Assembly: GCA_964371505.1 (NCBI GenBank)
Contig: CAYJNG010000010.1
Coordinates: forward strand, 1-31,725
Source of the DNA: CAYJAD01 sp964371505
GTDB lineage: Bacteria > Desulfobacterota > Desulfovibrionia > Desulfovibrionales > Desulfovibrionaceae
Reading direction: 5' to 3'
DNA length: 31,725 nt
Shown: positions 1 to 7,703 of the stretch, in pieces
Layout: each line of letters begins with the position of its first letter
Position numbering within the stretch: the first letter of the stretch is position 1
Position numbers and translations under genes: made by a program
Notes under the pieces: generated by a model
The model's database searches: none
The model's input: only the letters and a program-made list of their open reading frames with translations
Told to the model about the DNA's origin: nothing

Positions 1-2342
1 ACGCGAATTTGCCCATCACCATTACACGCTTCGCAGCGCCCACCACGCACGTTAAAACTAAAGCGGCTGGCCGTATAACCACGCTTACGCGCATCGGGTG
101 TGGTGGCAAAGATATTACGAATTTCATCAAATATCTTGGTATACGTGGCAGGGTTTGAGCGTGGTGTACGCCCAATGGCGCTTTGATCAATGGAAACTAT
201 ACGCTCTATGCTTTCATGCCCACTTATGCCGGCAATAATGCCTGGCTGATCCACACGAATGCCTTGAGAAAGAGCCAAATGCTTATATAAGGTATCCACC
301 ACCAAGGAGGACTTTCCGGAACCGGAAACACCGGTAACGCAAGTCAGCACACCGAGGGGGATATGACAATCAATATTTTTTAAATTGTTGGTGGTAATAC
401 CCTTAAGGCTTAAAGTACCTTTGCCCTCACGTCGTTCATCGGGCAATGCAATGCCCATATCGCCGCGCAAGTATTTGGCAGTGAGCGTATCTGCTTTACC
501 CATAAGCGTGGGCACATCGCCTAAAAAGACCAAATCCCCCCCAAAGGAGCCGGAGCCTGGCCCAAGCTCAATGACGGTATCCGCCTCGCAAATGGTGGCT
601 TCATCATGCTCCACCACCAGCACCGTGTTACCGCGCTGTTGCAAAGAGCGTAAGGTGCCAATAAGGCGTTCATTATCCCGCGGGTGCAAGCCAATGGATG
701 GTTCATCAAGCACATAGGTAACACCCACAAGGCCAGAACCCAATTGCGAAGCAAGGCGAATACGCTGCGCTTCGCCGCCCGAAAGAGTGGACATGGCACG
801 CCCAAGGGAAATGTATTCTAAGCCCACATCATGCATAAAGCGTAGGCGATGGCGCAACTCCTTAAGAAGAGGCTCAGCAATGAGCGCATGGCGTCCACCA
901 AAGCTTTGCTCATCTAGCCATGCAATGGCTTTTTCCACGGAAAAGCGGCAAAAGGTATCAATATTAATGGCACCCACACGCACTGCTAAAGATTCTGGAC
1001 GCAATCTGGCCCCTTGGCATTGCGGACATGAGGTGGATTGGCGATAGCGTGATAACGTTTCACGCCATGCATCACCGTATTGCATGCCCTTTTCCAAAAG
1101 GGGCATAACGCCCGTCCAGCGTTTCTCATTGATGGGCACATTGCCTTGTATATCTTCTGCCTTACCAAGCTGCTCTGAGGTAAAGTTTTCACTATTATAA
1201 TCGCCTTGCGCGTCAAGGGCCACATTGCCGCCCATCCAATTGCGGCGCAAACCTTGAGAGCCTTGGGCAGGCTTACCCTTGGCATCTTCGCCGTAAAAGA
1301 GCGCTGCAAGGGCCTTTTCGCTAAAGTCTGCCAATGGCGTATCTAAGGTAAACTTCCAACGCTTACCAAGGGCGCTGAGGGCATCAGCATAACGAACAAA
1401 CATCTTCGCCGAGGCCCAAGGCAAAAGAGCGCCACCAGCCAAGGAAAGGCCTTTATTGGGCGCCACCAGTAAGGGTTCAAAATAATCCACGGTGCCAAGG
1501 CCCACACAACGAGGACACGCCCCTTGAGGGCTATTGAAAGAAAAAAGCTGCGGACTAGGCGCCGGCAAGGAAAGGCGGCATTTTTTACATACAGAAGAAG
1601 TGGCGTGCACCACATCTTCTTGACTATCCGGCAAATGCAAGGCAAGGCGCCCCTCGCCATAGCGCAAGGCCAGCTCCACCGAGTCAGCCAATCGCCCGCG
1701 TATACCTTCTTTATTGACTAAACGATCTACCACAAGGTCTATGTTATGCTTTTTATTTTTATCCAGCGCCGGCACATCGTCTAGGGTCATAATTTCACCG
1801 TTGACGCGCACACGTACAAAGCCCTCCGCTTTCAACTTTTTAAAGCGGTCAGCATGGGTGCCTTTTTGATGCTCCACCAAGGGCGCCATAAGAATAAACT
1901 TGGTGCCTTGTGGCATTTGTAAAATATCTTCTATAATTTCATCGGCAGCGCGCGCTTCAATGGGTTCATCACATTGAGGACAATACATGCGGCCAAGGCG
2001 AGCATAAAAAACACGTAAAAAATCGTAAATTTCGGTGACGGTGCCCACGGTGGAGCGCGGATTACGTGCGGTGGATTGCTGCTCCAATGATATAGCAGGT
2101 GAAAGCCCTTCAATTTTATCCACTGTGGGCTTATTCATTTGCGGAAGAAATTGGCGCGCATAAGCAGAGAGAGATTCCACATAGCGCCGTTGCCCTTCGG
2201 CATAAACAATATCAAAGGCCAAGGTAGACTTTCCGGAGCCGGAAGGCCCACAAATGACCACCAAGGAATCTCTTGGAATATCAAGGGAAATATTTTTCAA
2301 ATTGTGGTGTCTGGCACCTTGAATGGAAATGCTATTTTTCAT
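1..2342 (-). CDS. uvrA: UvrABC system protein A (excinuclease ABC subunit A), C-terminus outside the window
   Basis: This is the damage-recognition ATPase of nucleotide excision repair, which loads UvrB on damaged DNA. About 780 codons are present of a family length near 940-970. The first Walker A (GPSGSGKS) is at residues 32-39. The first zinc module has CxxC pairs near residues 250 and 280. The ABC signature LSGGEAQR and the Walker B region DEPSIGLHPRD follow, then a second Walker A (GVSGSGKSS) near residue 670. The window ends inside the second zinc module, just after GGRCEACNGDG. The start is the only ATG after an in-frame TAA 17 codons upstream, and it fits the family N-terminus (GARHHNLKNI). 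No good Shine-Dalgarno precedes it. The kinase gene upstream is separated from it by a terminator at 2444-2472. Confidence 0.97.
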   Translation of the reverse strand, partial: MKNSISIQGARHHNLKNISLDIPRDSLVVICGPSGSGKSTLAFDIVYAEGQRRYVESLSAYARQFLPQMNKPTVDKIEGLSPAISLEQQSTARNPRSTVGTVTEIYDFLRVFYARLGRMYCPQCDEPIEARAADEIIEDILQMPQGTKFILMAPLVEHQKGTHADRFKKLKAEGFVRVRVNGEIMTLDDVPALDKNKKHNIDLVVDRLVNKEGIRGRLADSVELALRYGEGRLALHLPDSQEDVVHATSSVCKKCRLSLPAPSPQLFSFNSPQGACPRCVGLGTVDYFEPLLVAPNKGLSLAGGALLPWASAKMFVRYADALSALGKRWKFTLDTPLADFSEKALAALFYGEDAKGKPAQGSQGLRRNWMGGNVALDAQGDYNSENFTSEQLGKAEDIQGNVPINEKRWTGVMPLLEKGMQYGDAWRETLSRYRQSTSCPQCQGARLRPESLAVRVGAINIDTFCRFSVEKAIAWLDEQSFGGRHALIAEPLLKELRHRLRFMHDVGLEYISLGRAMSTLSGGEAQRIRLASQLGSGLVGVTYVLDEPSIGLHPRDNERLIGTLRSLQQRGNTVLVVEHDEATICEADTVIELGPGSGSFGGDLVFLGDVPTLMGKADTLTAKYLRGDMGIALPDERREGKGTLSLKGITTNNLKNIDCHIPLGVLTCVTGVSGSGKSSLVVDTLYKHLALSQGIRVDQPGIIAGISGHESIERIVSIDQSAIGRTPRSNPATYTKIFDEIRNIFATTPDARKRGYTASRFSFNVRGGRCEACNGDGQIR

Positions 2343-2424
2343 GGGGAGAAGGTAGTGCCTAAGGGCGGCTTTGGCAAGGTGAAGAAAGGCTTTTTAGGAA
2401 ATTTTCTTAACAAGCAGCTCATGT

Positions 2425-2436
2425 TGTACTCGTACA
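2425..2436. promoter_or_regulatory. Short inverted repeat in the uvrA leader, possible operator
   Basis: TGTACTCGTACA has perfect 5-base arms (TGTAC/GTACA) around two bases and lies 83 bases upstream of the uvrA start. A repressor site for a repair gene would fit this position, but it does not match a LexA consensus I can name with confidence for this lineage, and a 12-base palindrome can occur by chance. Confidence 0.2.
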
Positions 2437-2443
2437 CACAAGT

Positions 2444-2472
2444 AAAAAAAGGGAAGCGAGCACGCGCTTCCC
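2444..2472 (-). terminator. Intrinsic terminator of the sensor kinase gene
   Basis: On the minus strand an 8-bp perfect GC-rich stem (GGGAAGCG/CGCTTCCC, six-base loop) is followed at once by seven Ts. It begins 10 bases after the kinase stop codon and should separate the kinase transcript from uvrA. Confidence 0.85.
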
Positions 2473-2482
2473 CTTTGTCACA

Positions 2483-4741
2483 CTAAGCTTTTGATAAGTA
2501 GAAATGAATACAATTATACAAATCTTGCGGTTGTATAGGTTTAGCAAGGTGATCATTCATACCATTACTAAGGCTGATTTCTTTATCCCCCTTCATGGCA
2601 TGAGCACTCATGGCTATGATGGGTAAATCTTTGAAAACCTCTTGGGTACGAAGATATCGCGTAGCCGTAAGCCCATCCATAATAGGCATTTGTATATCCA
2701 TAAATACCAAATCATACGTATTTTGACTAATCTTATCTATAGCCTCTTGACCATTTTCTGCCACATCCACATTGTGACCGGCATGGGTTATAAGCTCTGT
2801 AGCTATGAGTTGGTTAATGGGATTATCTTCTACCAAGAGGATACGGCCTACTTTGGTACACTCTGTTGGTATTTCTGCCACTTCTATAAGAGGAGCCTCA
2901 AGTGTGGGCTGGCTCATATCAAGAGTAAAAGTAGCCGTAAAGCGGAAGGTGGAGCCTTTGCCCGGTTCGCTTTCCACCCATATTCTGCCTTGCATCATCT
3001 CCACAATACGTTTGGAAATAATAAGGCCAAGGCCAGTACCACCGTACTTTCTGGTGGTGGAGGTGTCTGCTTGCGTAAAAGCCGAAAAAAGCTTGGAACA
3101 CTGATCTTGGCTTAAGCCTATGCCAGAATCTTGCACACGGAAAACATAGGTTATGGTATTGTCGTCGCCTTTACTTACCTCATCAATGGCCACAGAAACC
3201 GAACCNNNNNNNNNNNNNNNNNNNNNNNNNNNNNNNNNNNNNNNNNNNNNNNNNNNNNNNNNNNNNNNNNNNNNNNNNNNNNNNNNNNNNNNNNNNNNNN
3301 NNNNNTCATTGATGATGCGTAGCAAGCTTTCAGCCGAATACATAATTTTATCCACGTAGGATTTTTGCTGTTCTTGCAAGTCTGTATAGGAAAGTAAGTG
3401 TAAAAGCCCCAAAATTCCATTCATGGGAGTGCGGATTTCATGGCTCATATTGGCAAGAAACTCACCCTTCACTTTCGCGCTTTTTTCTGCCACATCACGC
3501 GCATTCACAAGTTCCAGTTGGTTTTCTTGTAGTTCCTTCATTAAGCTATGCAGGAGGCTAAGGTCTGTTAAGTAGCCTATAATACGTATTTCCCCATTAA
3601 GGGTTAACTTCTTAAAGGTTACATCTGCATAAACAAGCTTACCATTTTGTGGATTCACCAGCTCACCAGTACTGTACGAATATCCAGTTTGCACAGCCTC
3701 TACGAATTTATTATGCAAATTTTCCATGGTATTAATACCATTTTCTTGCATAGGAGGTATAATTTGAGCAAAATTTTGTATGTATTCTTCTACACTATTA
3801 AAACCAAAAAGTTTTAAAGTAGCCTGATTACAATCTAAAAGTTGCATCTGATCATTCCAAGTGGTGATGGCATAAGGGGCAGAATCCAAAATACGACTGA
3901 GTCTATGCTTAGTATTGTTAATACTTTCAATATTAAGCTTTTCACCCCGCAGGTCTTTATAATAAACTACGGCAACATCTTCGTTGTCTTCATTTTTTGT
4001 ACGTATAACGTGAATTTCAACGGGGACGTCTTTTCCCGTTGCATCAATATGCATCCATTCAAAAGTGTGGTGCCCCTGCTTAACGACAATTTCTAAATGT
4101 TTTGAAATAAGAACGGTGGAACGGGTACCGCAAGGTTGGAACTCTGGCGTAAAAGTCTTAAATTTTTGCAAATATTCTTCTTTAGTTTCTACACCAAACA
4201 AGCGTAATGACGCTTTGTTGCAATCATAAAGCTTAAAATTTTTATCCCACAAATCTACGCCTATGGGCAGATGTGTAAGCAAAAGCCGCATGCGTTCATG
4301 ATTTTGGAAAATATGAGCGTGTTTTTTTCTTTCTTGTTCCTCTTCGTACAAAGATTGCTCTTGTGCAGGCTCCATATGGGTGGCTTGCATAAGTACACAG
4401 GTGCTATTTTCATGCTCCATGGTGCTACATTGCACATGACAGGCAAGAGGAGTGCCGCAATGTTTTGCGAAGGTGAAAGGAAAGCTTTTTTGACCTTTTT
4501 GCAAAACTTTGTGCAACTTTCCCTGAAGTTTTTCCACAGAAGGGGTACCGCAGCTTTGCTCTAAAGGGAGGATTTTATGCATCGAGCCTAGCACTGGTGA
4601 AGAATGCGGCAAAGAAAAAAGCTTTAACCACGCTTTATTGGCATAAAAACACGCGTGGTCAGCCGTCCAAAAACTCATGGGCTGTGTAATGCTGTCAAAA
4701 ACATGTAAGCCACTGGAGGAAGGGAGGGGGGATGATGTCAT
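2483..4741 (-). CDS. PAS-domain hybrid sensor histidine kinase / receiver protein, interrupted by an assembly gap
   Basis: Cytosolic-looking hybrid kinase with no clear transmembrane segment or signal peptide. The order is a Cys-rich PAS-like N-terminus (about 15-120), two related PAS domains (about 150-265 and 280-395), HisKA with phosphoacceptor H434 in NMSHEIRTP, HATPase_c, and a receiver domain (about 631-752) with phosphoacceptor D682 in FMDIQMP. The ATPase G1 (DSGIGLS) and G2 (GGTGLGL) boxes are visible. The N-box region is lost in the 100-N gap, shown here as about 34 unknown residues although the family normally has about 80 there. The two PAS domains look like copies (LYDCNKASLRLFG and LLDCNQATLKLFG). 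There is no HPt or DNA-binding output domain, so phosphate must pass to an unlinked partner. It is divergent from the fumarase genes. The signal sensed is unknown. Confidence 0.93.
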   Translation of the reverse strand: MTSSPLPSSSGLHVFDSITQPMSFWTADHACFYANKAWLKLFSLPHSSPVLGSMHKILPLEQSCGTPSVEKLQGKLHKVLQKGQKSFPFTFAKHCGTPLACHVQCSTMEHENSTCVLMQATHMEPAQEQSLYEEEQERKKHAHIFQNHERMRLLLTHLPIGVDLWDKNFKLYDCNKASLRLFGVETKEEYLQKFKTFTPEFQPCGTRSTVLISKHLEIVVKQGHHTFEWMHIDATGKDVPVEIHVIRTKNEDNEDVAVVYYKDLRGEKLNIESINNTKHRLSRILDSAPYAITTWNDQMQLLDCNQATLKLFGFNSVEEYIQNFAQIIPPMQENGINTMENLHNKFVEAVQTGYSYSTGELVNPQNGKLVYADVTFKKLTLNGEIRIIGYLTDLSLLHSLMKELQENQLELVNARDVAEKSAKVKGEFLANMSHEIRTPMNGILGLLHLLSYTDLQEQQKSYVDKIMYSAESLLRIINXXXXXXXXXXXXXXXXXXXXXXXXXXXXXXXXXXGSVSVAIDEVSKGDDNTITYVFRVQDSGIGLSQDQCSKLFSAFTQADTSTTRKYGGTGLGLIISKRIVEMMQGRIWVESEPGKGSTFRFTATFTLDMSQPTLEAPLIEVAEIPTECTKVGRILLVEDNPINQLIATELITHAGHNVDVAENGQEAIDKISQNTYDLVFMDIQMPIMDGLTATRYLRTQEVFKDLPIIAMSAHAMKGDKEISLSNGMNDHLAKPIQPQDLYNCIHFYLSKA
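3206..3305. other. Assembly gap 1 (100 Ns) inside the kinase ATPase domain
   Basis: A run of exactly 100 Ns lies between ...RIIN and GSVSV... of the kinase. In this family the missing part (the DILDFSKIEAGK-like stretch through the N-box) is about 80 residues, so the true gap is probably nearer 250 bases and the 100 Ns are a placeholder. Confidence 0.95.
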
Positions 4742-4782
4742 GGTAAGCTCTTTAGGATAAAATAATAAACATAGACAATAAG

Positions 4783-4797
4783 TAGGAAATATTCCTA
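4783..4797. promoter_or_regulatory. Palindrome at the predicted start point of kinase transcription
   Basis: TAGGAAATATTCCTA has 6-base perfect arms (TAGGAA/TTCCTA) around three bases. It lies directly downstream of the predicted -10 box of the kinase promoter, where a bound repressor would block initiation. The regulator is unknown. Confidence 0.35.
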
Positions 4798-4802
4798 AAA
4801 AA

Positions 4803-4830
4803 AGAATATCTCCTTATGGGGAAATGTCAA
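4803..4830 (-). promoter_or_regulatory. Candidate sigma70-type promoter of the sensor kinase
   Basis: On the minus strand a perfect TTGACA (4830-4825) is followed after 16 bases by TATTCT (4808-4803). Transcription would start near 4796, giving a leader of about 55 bases before the kinase ATG at 4741. Confidence 0.5.
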
Positions 4831-4857
4831 GATGTAAGTATCACCATAACGTTACAA

Positions 4858-4869
4858 TTTGTGCACAAA
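4858..4869. promoter_or_regulatory. Perfect 12-base palindrome between the kinase and fumarase promoters
   Basis: TTTGTGCACAAA is its own reverse complement. It lies 28 bases upstream of the kinase -35 box and about 70 bases upstream of the fumarase -35 box, where it could serve either gene. The half-site TTTGTG resembles that of CRP/FNR-type or Rex-type sites, but it lacks their central spacer, so no regulator is assigned. Confidence 0.3.
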
Positions 4870-4938
4870 GCATGTTTTTTGAGGAAAAGGTATTCTTTTT
4901 CCCTGTGTGAAACTGTGCATCTTTGTTACGTAAATTTT

Positions 4939-4968
4939 TTTACTTAAACCTGATGCTCTTTTTATAAT
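4939..4968 (+). promoter_or_regulatory. Candidate promoter of the fumarate hydratase genes
   Basis: TTTACT (4939-4944), 18 bases, then a perfect TATAAT (4963-4968). The leader would be about 88 bases. The 322-base stretch 4742-5063 holds no gene, only this promoter, the divergent kinase promoter and the palindromes listed separately. Confidence 0.5.
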
Positions 4969-5063
4969 CTGAGTCAAAAAAATTATAGTAATTTAACTTC
5001 AAGTAAGCTAATCTGCCTGCGCATATAGCGTGCACTATTGTAAGGTGCAGAAGGAGAAAATTT

Positions 5064-5909
5064 ATGCGTGAAATTCAAGCAGAAGCCATTACAAAGGCTG
5101 TGGCAGAGCTTTGTGTTAAAGCTTGCTGCAAGCTTCCCTCCGATGTGTATCAGGCTTTTAAAGACGCCAAAGACCATGAACCCTCCCCTGTGGGCCAAAG
5201 CATTTTGGAACAGCTCATTACCAATGCTGACATTGCCGCCGAAGGCAACATCCCCATCTGTCAAGATACGGGCCTAGCTGTTATTTTTGCTGAAGTTGGG
5301 CAAGATGCTCGCATTGTGGGCGGCGACTTTGAAAGTGCCATTCACGAAGGTGTACGCCGCGGCTATACTGATGGTTATTTGCGTAAATCCTGCGTAGAAG
5401 AACCTTTATTTGAAAGAAAAAACACCAAAGACAACACACCGGCCATTATTCACACGCGCATTGTACCCGGTGATGCTTTGCGCTTGCGCTTAGCTCCTAA
5501 GGGCGCCGGCTCTGAAAATAAAAGTATTTTAAAAATGCTCGTCCCCGCCGATGGCATTGAAGGCGTGCGCAATGTGGTGCTAGAGGCAGTCAAGCTTGCC
5601 GGCCCCAACTCGTGTCCTCCCATGGTTGTGGGTGTGGGCATAGGCGGCAACCTTGAAATGGCAGCCATTTGCGCTAAGAAAGCAGCCGCACGTGATATTA
5701 ATACGCAAAATGAAGACCCACGCTATGCTGCCTTTGAAAAAGAACTTTTGGAAATGGCCAACAAAACAGGCATTGGGCCACAAGGCCTTGGTGGCACCAC
5801 CACAGCCCTGCGTGTGCATGTGGAATGGTACCCAACCCACATTGCCTCTTTACCGGTGGCTGTAAATATTAACTGTAATGCGGCGCGCCACGCAGAAGTG
5901 ACTTTATAA
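5064..5909 (+). CDS. Fumarate hydratase, iron-sulfur class I, alpha subunit
   Basis: This is the 4Fe-4S-carrying half of a two-subunit class I hydro-lyase that interconverts fumarate and malate. At 281 residues it has the expected alpha-subunit length. The three likely cluster ligands are C66 (in ICQDTG), C184 (NSCPP) and C271 (NINCNAARHAE), as in other class I fumarases. IGPQGLGG near 237-244 is also typical. AAGGAG lies seven bases before the ATG. The beta subunit follows after 11 bases with its ribosome site overlapping this stop codon, so the two are surely co-transcribed. Tartrate dehydratase alpha is a close relative and cannot be fully excluded. In sulfate reducers this enzyme works in the fumarate/succinate branch. 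Confidence 0.93.
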   Translation: MREIQAEAITKAVAELCVKACCKLPSDVYQAFKDAKDHEPSPVGQSILEQLITNADIAAEGNIPICQDTGLAVIFAEVGQDARIVGGDFESAIHEGVRRGYTDGYLRKSCVEEPLFERKNTKDNTPAIIHTRIVPGDALRLRLAPKGAGSENKSILKMLVPADGIEGVRNVVLEAVKLAGPNSCPPMVVGVGIGGNLEMAAICAKKAAARDINTQNEDPRYAAFEKELLEMANKTGIGPQGLGGTTTALRVHVEWYPTHIASLPVAVNINCNAARHAEVTL

Positions 5910-5920
5910 GGAGATCTGCC

Positions 5921-6481
5921 ATGTCAACAGAAAGTAAACGTATTACAGCCCCTTTTGATGATGCCACAGCTCGCTCTTTACGTGCTGGCGACCGCGTACT
6001 CATTACCGGTACCATTATTGCGGCGCGTGATGCTGCCCATAAAAAACTCGTAGAAACTTTAGACGCCGGTCAAGACCTACCTGTAGATTTAACCAATGCC
6101 GTTATCTATTATGTAGGGCCCTCCCCTGCTAAACCAGGTGAAGCCATTGGCGCAGCCGGCCCCACAACCTCCGGCCGTATGGATGCCTATACGCCTCGTA
6201 TTTTAGAGCAAGGCGTGCGTGGCATGATAGGCAAGGGCTATCGTAAGCCTGAAGTGGTGGAATCCATGAAAAAGCACGGCGTACCCTATATGGCCGCTGT
6301 GGGCGGCGCCGGCGCGCTTATTTCAAAAAGTATCAAAAAATACACGGTGCTTGCTTATGAAGACCTCGGCCCTGAAGCCGTAGCTGCCATGGAAGTGGTA
6401 GATTTTCCGGCCATTGTGGTTATTGATTGCGATGGTAATGACTACTACGAGCAAGGCCAAGTGCCCTTTCGTTTGATTTAG
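5921..6481 (+). CDS. Fumarate hydratase, iron-sulfur class I, beta subunit
   Basis: This 186-residue protein matches the C-terminal domain of one-chain class I fumarases, which completes the active site around the alpha-subunit cluster. Visible family features are RAGDRVLITG near residues 21-30, the GPTTSGRMD motif near 80-88, a GKG after it, and the VGGAGALISKSI stretch near 128-139. The ribosome site TAAGGAG overlaps the alpha stop codon, which suggests translational coupling. A strong terminator follows at 6502-6550, so the operon is just these two genes. Tartrate dehydratase beta is the alternative reading. Confidence 0.93.
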   Translation: MSTESKRITAPFDDATARSLRAGDRVLITGTIIAARDAAHKKLVETLDAGQDLPVDLTNAVIYYVGPSPAKPGEAIGAAGPTTSGRMDAYTPRILEQGVRGMIGKGYRKPEVVESMKKHGVPYMAAVGGAGALISKSIKKYTVLAYEDLGPEAVAAMEVVDFPAIVVIDCDGNDYYEQGQVPFRLI

Positions 6482-6501
6482 TATATACATATTGTTATTT
6501 T

Positions 6502-6550
6502 AAGCGCTGTATTGCCAATACATGAGTATGGGCAGCACAGCGCTTTTTTT
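6502..6550 (+). terminator. Intrinsic terminator of the fumarase operon
   Basis: Nine-bp perfect stem AAGCGCTGT/ACAGCGCTT with a 26-base loop that contains a further small stem (TGCC/GGCA), followed by a run of seven Ts. It begins 21 bases after the beta stop codon. Confidence 0.85.
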
Positions 6551-6618
6551 GCGTGCAGTACTTTTTTCTTGCCCATTAAGCCCTTGCCTAGTGTAGGAAA
6601 AGGATTTATAGTTACACA

Positions 6619-7311
6619 ATGAAGAATGTACTCGCTTGTAATTTTTTTTCTAAGCCTTCTTTGCGTTACTCTCATACGCAGGCTCTGGTGGCAGTGCAGA
6701 ATTGTTCAAAGTTTTTACTTTACACTGCGCCGCTCTTAATTTGCGCCTTCGCAACCTGTTTTTTCTTAAGCTCATTATACCTTACTACAGCGCATGCCGC
6801 TGAATCGGCTCCATACACACTTAGTCCCGAAAAAACTTCAACTGACACGTTTGCTCAGTGGAAAACAAATGCTGCTCCCACGCAAAATGAAGACCCTTTT
6901 TGGCAAAAAAGCACGTCTCCCGAACAACTTTTTCGGCAAAAAAAATCAATGACACAAACCCAAAGTAGCAACGTAGCAGACAATGTGGGCCCCAAGAATG
7001 CCGCCCCCAAAGAAGCTGCCAAGGGCGATGCCAAGCTACAATTAGCAGGCGGGGCTATACAGGGAGACTCACAAACTGTGGGAAGCTCTTGGCATTCACC
7101 AGCCTCACAGGAGCCTGTCATTGATGAAGATTTATTGCACGGCACGCATGAAGTCTTGGGTGCTTATGGGAGCATGGTGGAAGAAGATAACTTTACCATG
7201 TCCTTAGGGCCAGAACTGTATATCCCCGAAGAAGGGGCAGGCCTTGTGAACAAGGGTGATAATAGAAACTCTGAGCTTGGCATGGGCATGAAGCTACAAT
7301 GGGGTTTTTAA
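6619..7311 (+). CDS. Secreted protein of unknown function
   Basis: No family recognised. The 230-residue product has a long N-region of about 32 residues, then a hydrophobic stretch (about 33-57) ending in TAHAA, a good signal peptidase I site, so export is likely. The mature part is polar, rich in Ala, Lys, Gln, Ser and Thr and probably partly disordered to about residue 165. It ends in a more ordered tail with LGPELYIPEEGAG and the terminal ELGMGMKLQWGF. The aromatic last residue recalls outer-membrane proteins, but nothing else supports a barrel. The long N-region suggests that GTG codons at residues 24 or 26 could be the real start, giving a normal signal peptide. It is alone between two terminators. 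Confidence 0.7.
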   Translation: MKNVLACNFFSKPSLRYSHTQALVAVQNCSKFLLYTAPLLICAFATCFFLSSLYLTTAHAAESAPYTLSPEKTSTDTFAQWKTNAAPTQNEDPFWQKSTSPEQLFRQKKSMTQTQSSNVADNVGPKNAAPKEAAKGDAKLQLAGGAIQGDSQTVGSSWHSPASQEPVIDEDLLHGTHEVLGAYGSMVEEDNFTMSLGPELYIPEEGAGLVNKGDNRNSELGMGMKLQWGF

Positions 7312-7348
7312 GTACCTAGCACATAGATCTTGTGCCATAAATATTTTC

Positions 7349-7392
7349 CATATGAAAAGCCTCACTGCGTAAACAGCGAGGCTTTTCATATG
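7349..7392. terminator. Long palindrome, probable bidirectional terminator
   Basis: Two perfect 15-base arms (CATATGAAAAGCCTC at 7349-7363 and its complement at 7378-7392) are extended inward by CTG/CAG after one mismatch, with a six-base loop. The AAAAGCCTC...GAGGCTTTT core works as a terminator in both directions. It follows the secreted-protein gene (plus) and lies downstream of the gap-broken lipoprotein gene (minus), so it probably serves both. Confidence 0.75.
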
Positions 7393-7404
7393 CGCCTGCC
7401 CTTG

Positions 7405-7504
7405 NNNNNNNNNNNNNNNNNNNNNNNNNNNNNNNNNNNNNNNNNNNNNNNNNNNNNNNNNNNNNNNNNNNNNNNNNNNNNNNNNNNNNNNNNNNNNNNN
7501 NNNN
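7405..7504. other. Assembly gap 2 (100 Ns)
   Basis: Exactly 100 Ns, probably a placeholder of unknown true length. It removes all but the N-terminus of the lipoprotein gene starting at 7587. The 12 bases between the gap and the terminator palindrome allow a stop in one minus-strand frame (TGA at 7388-7386), so that gene may end within the palindrome arm. Confidence 0.95.
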
Positions 7505-7587
7505 TTGTGCGGTGCATGATAGGGTGCGCAAGCATTTAAACTAAAAATAAGTAGGCCCAGCAGGACCATGGCAGGAAAAACTCTCAT
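7505..7587 (-). CDS. Small lipoprotein, N-terminal fragment (rest lost in gap 2)
   Basis: Twenty-seven codons are visible: a short basic start (MRVF), a hydrophobic stretch and a lipobox-like LNAC, followed by APYHAPH. This is a type II signal peptide with an unusual Asn at -2. AAGGAG stands seven bases before the ATG on the minus strand, which makes the start convincing. Function cannot be told from this part. Confidence 0.7.
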
Positions 7588-7661
7588 ACCTTCTCCTTAA
7601 AGTAATCTTTGGTTCGTGATCAAAAAGTATTGCCCTTTGCTCAAATCACAAACTAACAAAA

Positions 7662-7691
7662 ATTATTACGTCTGTCATATGCAATAGTAAA
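7662..7691 (-). promoter_or_regulatory. Candidate promoter of the small lipoprotein gene
   Basis: On the minus strand TTTACT (7691-7686), 18 bases, then AATAAT (7667-7662). It lies just downstream of the hairpin ending the EF-hand gene and gives a leader of about 70 bases. Confidence 0.3.
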
Positions 7692-7703
7692 AAAACATTT
7701 TTT

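Noticed and set aside
385..2486. Several plus-strand frames of 60-115 codons and minus-strand frames within the uvrA region
   Set aside because: They are other-frame shadows of uvrA, whose protein reads through the whole stretch with correct motifs.
7294..7587. A minus-strand frame running from the small lipoprotein through gap 2 and the terminator palindrome (97 codons)
   Set aside because: The gap has unknown length, so the frame after it is arbitrary, and it reads through a strong terminator palindrome. Only the 27 N-terminal codons are supported.
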